NCBI GenBank assembly: GCA_026874595.1
Contig: CM049316.1
Coordinates: 62,045,176 to 62,109,175 of the forward strand
Direction: 5' to 3'
Source: Sipunculus nudus
Taxonomy: Eukaryota > Annelida > Sipuncula > Golfingiida > Sipunculidae
Length of the DNA: 64,000 nucleotides
The notes under the pieces: model-generated
Database searches by the model: none
What the model was told of the DNA's origin: nothing
Seen by the model: only the letters and a program-made list of their open reading frames with translations
Shown here: positions 58,001 through 64,000 of the stretch, in pieces
Layout: each line of letters starts with the position of its first letter
Numbering within the stretch: position 1 is the stretch's first letter
Position numbers and translations under genes: made by a program

Positions 58001-60325
58001 TCAAAGCAAGCTTCACTTGCGAGATAGTTCAGTCCGCTTTTATGTCACCCCGTAACACACCCCCTCTCTAGAGTGTTCTGCTATCAGAACAAGACTAAAT
58101 TTTCCCCAGGAGTCACACTTTGGTGAGCTTATTCTCTGGGTCATCAAAGTTTTATCGTCACATCGGACAAGCCCCCATTTTGTTACGAAGACAAATTGCT
58201 CAGGGGAAAAATCCTGGGCCGATCCGGGAGTCAAACCCAGGTCGGTGGTGCACAAGTCCGGCAAACCAACCGCTTCGCTAGCAATGCAAGCTTCACTAGC
58301 GAGACAGTTCAGTCAGTTAAGTGACCCCATAACAAGATATATTAAGGACGAAAAACAACAATGTTAATAGTAAAAACAGTCTGGACAATTCCATCTTATA
58401 AACATGGTGCTGTTCTAGGTTAAGATTTGACCTTTTTTCGAGGATTCTTGGGTTATTATTTAGGTTTCACTAGCCAGTATTTATGGGCTTGGGTTAATTG
58501 GGACACACTGACATAATTTCTCGCCCTCAAAATCATCAAGCGAGGTGGGGAAATTAACTGTGACTTCCATAGCTTTATAGGTGAGGATCGCTCATTCCTT
58601 TTGTTTCTCAAGGAGGGCCATAAAAAATCCATGGGGGGCGCTGAAGACAATCGGGGCTCTCATTACATCAAATACAGTAATATACACAGTAATTGATTTT
58701 GTATCCATTTTGGGCTTTAAACCTGCAACACTGAAACACATCCAAGTAATGTTGAAAATAATAAGCAAAATTTGTTAAGATAGGGCTTCAGAATAAAAAT
58801 ACATAATTTTTAACACTGGGGCATTCTAAAATAATTTCAGCCAATTGGACATTATATTGCATGTCACTGACTTATTAGTCCTTAGGAAGTAAAGCTATTG
58901 GATGGTATAACAGGGTTTGGCAAGTTTTAGTCAGTTAGGTTTCAACCATAGGTTAGGCCAAAAAAATAAAGAGGAATGGTTCTCAGGCACTTTTTCAGAA
59001 ATTACTGCGGGAGTATTTAATTTTTTACCTTTTTTGTATGTTTCAATAAAAATGTCATATGATCAGGGAAAAGCATGAAAATAACAGGGTTTTTTTTGCT
59101 AAACTGGTTAAAGCACTAGATAATGAAGAAATCATATCAAAATTGTATTTTATCTTCTTGAAAGATGAAAATCAAAATAAAATGTTTGATGCTGGGGTTA
59201 AAATTGACTTGGGCGATGCCTGAGAACCATACCTTTTATTTTTTTGGACTCATAATCTGGTATTTAACTGCCTCGCCTAAAACATTCTTACCAAAAATGA
59301 TGCACAAAGACTTTTCTTACAAATTGTCTGTGAAAACAACCGAGTATGTGATTGTTAATACAGTAAAACACCCTTTTGTATTTAATCCTCATATAAAGTT
59401 TATTATTCAAACACCAGGTGGTGCTCATGACACATATTTAAAGCCTATTTTTCATTTGCCTGCAGACGATATATATTGCTTAATTCCAATCAGAAGGATC
59501 CTTATTATGCAGAATAACTTGGATATAAAAACATGACATTCACTTGGGACTCAAAATAACCTGTGGTTAACTGCCGTAAGGGCAATTAAACTTAATTTTA
59601 AAAAGAAGGAAACCATGAACTGACTTGTGGCTGTGGACACCATGAATAGAATGCATGTTAGGTCTGGGAATCAGTTAATTAAAAATATCTATCAGTCTAG
59701 AAACCTCAGACTTTCGCAACTTAGGCCTTATTTTATGAAATATATCTTCCTTGTTTGAAAAACCATTTCTGTTACAATCTAATGGCAAGAAATGGATTTT
59801 CAAAACGCAAATACAATTTTACCTTAATAACTGTTCTAATTGCTTGAAATGAAACTGCGATGAAGGATACAGAAATTTACATGTGGCATAACTGGTACAT
59901 GCATTTACAAACACTCTTTAATGGCTTTATACATGCATTTAAAAGAAAACAGAAAAAAAACAGAATCCAAGAACTTAAACAGAATTTTATCAATTTAACA
60001 CAGAAAATCAGTGTCCCTAGATTAAGTCTGTCAGGATTCTGAGACAGTCACACTGAAATAACCTTCAGTGTGACTGTTTGGAAAAGGTACCAAGTTGATC
60101 ATTTAATTCTCACTAAATTGTCATTAAGTAATTGACAATTATAATTTTTCTCTTTCTAGAAATTGATGAAGTAGATACATCATGTATCAGACCAAGATTA
60201 CAGAGAAGCCCAGAAAAACTGACAGCGGAGAATCCACCTGTTCCTTCATCTCGCAAGTCTCGTCTTGCAGCGCTTGCACAAGATATAAACAGCTGGGAGG
60301 ATGATCTTAGTCACTCTCCAATCAG
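46061..60325 (+). CDS. ANLN: Anillin, first four coding exons (5' part)
   Basis: Anillin is the scaffold that joins actin, myosin II, septins and RhoA at the contractile ring in cytokinesis. The joined exons give 449 nt, about 150 residues. MDPFTQRLLERTRQRRELLQEKL is the conserved N-terminal start of anillins (its parts MDPFT and LLERTR.RRE.LQ are nearly invariant). SVKSRMQGLVSQRQAWSG in exon 3 matches the SVKTRMQKLAEQRRRW part of the human protein, and SRKSRLAALAQDINSWEDDL in exon 4 matches its RGRLANLAATICSWEDDV part. All introns have GT-AG ends with phases 0, 1, 1, then 2 at the last donor. The myosin- and actin-binding parts, the AHD and the PH domain must lie to the right of the window. 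No further exon was recognised between 60326 and 64000. Confidence 0.92.
46752..48508. mobile_element. DNA element with 29-bp inverted ends and 17-mer repeats (anillin intron 1)
   Basis: The ends are perfect inverted copies over 29 bp: left 46752-46780 and right 48480-48508, both starting CGCCTAGTTCACAATCAGG. Inside, the 17-mer GTCTACGGACACTACAT occurs exactly six times (46937, 47273, 47342, 47359, 47722, 47739) and once with changes (47897). I find no clear target duplication and no transposase. The build, inverted ends with repeated inner motifs that could bind a transposase, is that of a non-autonomous DNA transposon. Superfamily unknown. Confidence 0.8.
47338..47870. repeat. Local duplication inside the intron 1 element
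   Basis: The stretch 47339-47475 recurs at 47719-47855. Both begin with two 17-mers back to back and go on with TTTGTACATGTTGGCCCAT and GTATATCATATGG. Period about 380 bp. Confidence 0.8.
48509..49729. other. Right part of anillin intron 1
   Basis: AT-rich intron sequence. I see no repeat or exon that I can support. Confidence 0.5.
49730..49871 (+). CDS. ANLN: Anillin exon 2
   Basis: Acceptor CTGTTACAG, donor GTAAGG, 142 nt. It encodes RLLERTRQRRELLQEKLANS and then a basic run QRKRKPLL, a possible nuclear localisation signal, ending at PVDPSND. Confidence 0.92.
49872..53218. other. Anillin intron 2
   Basis: 3.35 kb. A part with more GC and several GCGCTT/AAGCGC words (50095-50750) may be an old inserted element; its ends are not clear. 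At 52370-52425 there are close ACGTCA/GACGTC/TGACGT words. No other feature is supported. Confidence 0.4.
53219..53341 (+). CDS. ANLN: Anillin exon 3
   Basis: Acceptor TTTTGTAG, donor GTAAGA, 123 nt. After a Ser-Pro-Lys-Arg start (SPKRH) it holds VQSVKSRMQGLVSQRQAWSG, a conserved helix of anillins. Confidence 0.9.
54059..56372. mobile_element. Tandem-repeat element, copy 2 (five inner units), anillin intron 3
   Basis: Head CTAGACGACCATAGGTCG with CTTGCCGGAAAT (54081-54092), tail GATTCCGGCAAG (56355-56366), so the outer ends hold a short inverted pair. Inside, five units of about 330 bp repeat GTGCAGCGCCCCCTAG-type words (near 54408, 54737, 55067, 55386 and 55718) and CTGTGGCCTGTAGAATGCTA (near 54172, 54503, 54833, 55165 and 55484). 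Same family as 37808-38960. Non-coding. Confidence 0.8.
56373..57590. other. Anillin intron 3, middle
   Basis: A short direct repeat ATGACATGT.GAGACATCTTCA.GG (56402-56426 and 56456-56480) lies right after the tandem-repeat element. Otherwise nothing recognised. Confidence 0.4.
57598..58330 (-). mobile_element. Three tRNA-like SINE modules
   Basis: Three copies of one unit, read on the minus strand. Each has an A-box-like word and, 32-33 nt further, a B box as in RNA polymerase III promoters: TAGCGAAGCGG (57722-57712) with GGTTCAACACC (57679-57669), TGGCAAAGCGG (58000-57990) with GGTTCGAAACC (57957-57947), and TAGCGAAGCGG (58280-58270) with GGTTTGACTCC (58237-58227). Each is followed by CCCAGGATTTTTCCC or a variant. 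This points to a tRNA-derived SINE that has become locally repeated. None folds as a plain functional tRNA gene by eye. Confidence 0.7.
58331..60159. other. Right part of anillin intron 3
   Basis: AT-rich intron with no feature that I can name. Just before exon 4 there is a hairpin from CAGTCACACTGAA and TTCAGTGTGACTG (60044-60078). Confidence 0.4.
60160..60325 (+). CDS. ANLN: Anillin exon 4
   Basis: Acceptor TCTTTCTAG, donor GTCTGA, 166 nt. It encodes EIDEVDTSCIRPRLQRSPEK, then SRKSRLAALAQDINSWEDDL and SHSPIR. The SWEDD core is typical of anillin. The donor (AG/GTCTGA) is weaker than the others. Confidence 0.88.
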
Positions 60326-60905
60326 GTCTGATTATTATGAACTTTTCTTTATTCATAGTTTTGTGTTTAATATGCACTTTCAACAAAAAATTTATGGTAA
60401 TTGTGCATTTTACAGTGGGTTTTTTAAGGCTTATTTTATTATTTATAACGCAATATTCCCAAAATTTTATTATTCCACTATATAAGGAGAAATGTATAAA
60501 ATAAGGCTTATATAGTTTAATAACCAATATATTTGATAAAAAATGATAAAAAGTGTTCAGATATAGCTTGTTTTCTTGGTGACTTATCAATGTCATGCAT
60601 AATGTTATGGCAGAAGATGAAAATTTTGGCCAATAAGTCCTCTTATGAGGCACAATGACTCTCAAACACCACAGACTTTCATTATATAATCCTTATTTTT
60701 ATAAAACTTATAAAAAATTTCACCTCCTCTCTTTCACAGAAAATTACTTGTGTTTATAGTTTGCATTAAAGATTGTAAAATAGCCCACTGAAAAAAAAAC
60801 TCAAAAATGCACAATTGCCAAAATGATGTTGGGCTTGCCGAGAAAAAGAAGTATATGCATGTTTGTAGGTTAAAAAGGTTGACTTCCTTATATGAGGGTA
60901 TAGAG

Positions 60906-61796
60906 TAGTGGTGGGACTCGGTTCCTTTTTCATAATCAATCATCGGTTTGGGCAAACCGATCAATGATCGATTATTAATCGGTTTAGACAAATATAAAGA
61001 AATGTGCAACTATCTGTGAAACTGTACTCTCTTAACCCAGCCGGCATATCTTAGTAATTCTACCTGACGAAAAGAAGTTTTTGCCTTTTTTATATTTTCC
61101 TTTTTTCACTAAGATATGCTATCCAAAGTTTCATTTTAATTAATTATAGTAATCAAGAATCAAACCACAGTCCAGGACATCTACTTGCTGGCCCTAATGA
61201 ATACTCTTGCGTATCATTTTAACTTCACCACCAGGACTTGCATTTTATAACAAATATGATGACTGCTGACATGCATACTGATTTCACAGGCCTGCCAGAA
61301 AAATTACAGGCCCATATAATTTTTGGTAACAATTGAAAAATAAGTATTTGAAAGCTAAAAATATAATTACTCATGCGGCAGCGGTTCCTGACATCAGTTG
61401 AGGAGATTATTTCTAATAGAATCTTGCAAAATTGGCATAGACCTGGAGCAGTATGGAGCAATTTAACGCCATACCTCCCATATTTTGCAATGAACATCTC
61501 ATTAGAAAACTCTCCGCTAATTCTGCAGCTCCCTGCCAGTTCACTGAGGTTTAATGAGTCCTCTGTTCTCTCTACCGTGTCATACTAAGTTATATTCGGA
61601 GGTTATTTGGGAACACAGACTCTATATGAAGCGCGGAATGTTTTAAAAAATGGAAGAGTAATTTTTGCCTATAACTTGAAGACATTCTGGTAATAACAAT
61701 CATGAGTATGATGTTATTGATAGTTGCCTTTTGTAATCGAACGCTTGAAAGTGGCAGCAAACCAACTGACAAAACTCGATGATCGGCCCACCACTA
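60906..61796. mobile_element. hAT-type MITE, 891 bp, in anillin intron 4
   Basis: The ends TAGTGGTGGG and CCCACCACTA are exact inverted copies. The 8-bp direct repeat GTATAGAG flanks it exactly (60898-60905 and 61797-61804). Near both ends lie CGAT-rich words (ATCGGTTT left, CGATGATCGG right). No transposase can be read. Confidence 0.88.
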
Positions 61797-61804
61797 GTAT
61801 AGAG

Positions 61805-64000
61805 TATGTATGCGTATGCAGCTGGGAATCAACTCATTATGTTATCTCAGAGTTATTCTATATATATACGTATGCCTGTGCTGCACATTTCAATTGCTAA
61901 CTTAAAGGTAGCTATTGAAAACACATACGCATGGTAATGGATGGGGAAATTCCACACTTCTCTACTCCTGCAGCTCTGCACTATAGCTAGAATTGGCTGC
62001 ATCGGTACAACATAAGCATATATTAATGGAATCTCAGGCATCCTTTGTATATGTACTACATATGGGCACTTTCACGCAAAAGGTTGAGTGATTAGTCTCA
62101 CAGGGGAGTAAAAACTGAATACCTAACAGAGCAATATTAAGTTTACCCCTGAAAAGGTATATATCTTAGCTAAAGGAAACTGTTTAGTATACCATTTTAC
62201 CCATGAACTAGTAAAAGTTACATTGAATTCAGAAATTCAAACATTCCATATTTTTACAATAATCTTTTTCTCTTCACAGCCCTACATAATTTAAATTTTC
62301 GCTCATTGGTTTGTTCTAATGTCTTTATCTGATGTATTTGATCATGCCCTAAGTGCATGGTAAAAAAAATCTGCAATCACATTTGTTTGTTTTATGAAAT
62401 TTCATATTTTTATAAAAATTTAACAGTGCTTTTTAATAATGATTATAGGAAGTATGCTGTCAGTCTTTATTCTGACACTGCTCTGGTCAGTTAGTAACAG
62501 AAATGGTGAGAGAAGTTGTTCAGCTGTACAGAGTTCAAGAAATCAGGAAATATGTTGATGCCTTAGTCTGTTGTCACTTGATTTATATGATAATGGTTTT
62601 TACCAACATTTGTACTGGAGAGGACATTATTTTAACATGCACTGTGGAAGAATTCAAAAGGAATATTTTTGTTCCCTCTCTCTCTTGTATTGTTCTTGGA
62701 CCTCTTGAACATAAAGTGAATCAGTGTCCACCTCATTTTCCAGAGGCAAGTTCATCTGCAACTATTTGGACCTTGTGGTTAAAGGAGCACAAAATAGACA
62801 TACCCAAGTATCAGTTATTAAGTATAATGTAAGTCAGTTATGACTCCATGATATTAAATGACACTTAAAGCGAGATTATAAATATTGAATGGCTTGTACC
62901 TTTTGCTTTGTTGAAAAAAAATATAATCCAGACAAAATATTTTTAACAAAAATTTGGAGAAATGGTCATCTTGAAAAATTAAATATTTCACAGATTTTTA
63001 ATCAGAAGCAGTTTTGTTCACAATCCGTCATGCAAATATAATTTGTTTTTTTGCACTCATGCTTTATTTCGAACACATTTAATTTGAATATCAACATCTA
63101 TCAACTTATTTAACAACATACATTAAACAATTGGTTCATAGACAACATAGCTCTCCTGAATGAAATATAAACAAAATGTTTATTGTAGACCTGGGGAAAA
63201 TATCCATATATATATATATTAATTTATTCAAAATTTGGGACATACATTTTTGTATCATGTGATAACTACAGATATGGGTCCCGCTAGTAGTATTTTACAT
63301 TGTTTCACAACAGTTGTGGAAATGGACATTTCAGTTGCTTTTGGCTTTTTACTTGTGAGGATTTTACCATTAAATTTGAATTTAAAATAAAAACTACTTT
63401 TCTGAGATTTAGATAAACTGGAACCAGAAAATTAAGCTTTTGCAAGAAGACAATGTTGATATCATTGTTTTCATAGACTTTGCTATGAGACTTGGTAAAA
63501 TGGATGGAAAAATAAAAGCACATTGTCAAAGACCAAGTTCACATGATGCCTTCACACTAACCACCCCCAGCCCCAACACTGATAACTGTGTCATTTAAAA
63601 TGTGTACCAGCAATTTGGGAGACCATAGTTTCAAAAGCTGTTTTACCAAACTCTTTGGTTTCACAAGTTGTTGACTTTTTCATGAGGCAAAAGTATCGGC
63701 AAATATGATTGTAGTTGCTCTCATGAAGTAATGATTCATAGCTGGTGAGATGGCAAGGAAACAAAAAGCACTGGTATTTTAATAAGAATTATCTTTGGCC
63801 AAAACAATTTGGGTTGATTCGTCAGCAATAAAATCATCAGTATGGCACAGTTACATAAAATATGTGACATGAAGAGAGTTAATGATCCAGATAATGAAAT
63901 GTTAGATTTTGGTAAAAATGAAAATTAGGGCTGTTCGACTATTTCTACCAGTCTAATTTGGTAAAGAATCTTAATATGTATGTGGTTCTAGTTAAAAACA
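61805..64000. other. Anillin intron 4, to the window edge
   Basis: AT-rich, with no further anillin exon recognised. One open frame at 62503-62832 (109 codons) shows no family that I know and has base composition like the intron. Confidence 0.4.

Noticed and set aside
57598-58330. The tRNA-like modules as functional tRNA genes
   Set aside because: The acceptor and anticodon arms do not pair by eye, and the units are embedded in a longer repeated sequence.
59165-59536. Open frame of 123 codons in anillin intron 3
   Set aside because: No homology or splice context that I can see, and AT-rich composition as in the surrounding intron.
62503-62832. Open frame of 109 codons in anillin intron 4
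   Set aside because: It does not fit the next part of anillin, and no family is recognised. It could be a relic, but I cannot support it as a gene.

Overview
This is an AT-rich eukaryotic window with spliced genes, long introns and dense transposon debris. The most likely source is a mollusc, probably a bivalve, or another spiralian. The reasons are a tandem family of divergent TALE-class homeobox genes like the spiralian (SPILE-type) expansions, and two kinds of tandem-repeat element that resemble the repeats of bivalve genomes. The species cannot be named from the sequence alone.

Positions 1-22.4 kb hold four copies of one intronless homeobox gene. Copies 1 and 2 (minus strand) start two tandem units of about 6-7 kb (A and B) that are nearly identical. 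Copies 3 and 4 (plus strand) are older relatives; copies 2 and 3 stand head to head. Copy 1 runs off the left edge and has two nonsense codons before an open homeodomain; copies 2, 3 and 4 are open (305, 301 and 305 aa). All four share a promoter module with exactly fixed spacing: CTAATTAG, 59 nt to a TCF/LEF-type GATCAAAG, 19 nt to a TATA-like TATTTA. The spacers between the genes carry a decayed non-LTR retrotransposon.

Positions 22.5-34.5 kb hold six minus-strand exons of acyloxyacyl hydrolase (AOAH): signal peptide, saposin-like domain and linker, 186 codons with every splice phase consistent. The exons for the hydrolase domain were not found to the left, so either the homeobox cluster lies inside a very long AOAH intron or this is a broken 5' part of the gene. 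The introns hold a hAT-type MITE, a palindromic MITE and a LINE fragment.

Positions 34.6-45.9 kb show no gene. They hold microsatellites, a run of 24 G, a tandem-repeat element and two hAT-like elements with 8-bp target duplications, one of 3.9 kb.

Positions 46.06 kb to the right edge hold the first four coding exons of anillin (ANLN, plus strand), the scaffold of the cytokinetic ring. A GC-richer promoter with an E2F-like and a CHR-like site precedes them. The introns carry a 1.76-kb element with 29-bp inverted ends and a repeated 17-mer, a 2.3-kb tandem-repeat element, three tRNA-like SINE modules and a hAT MITE. The rest of the gene lies beyond the window.
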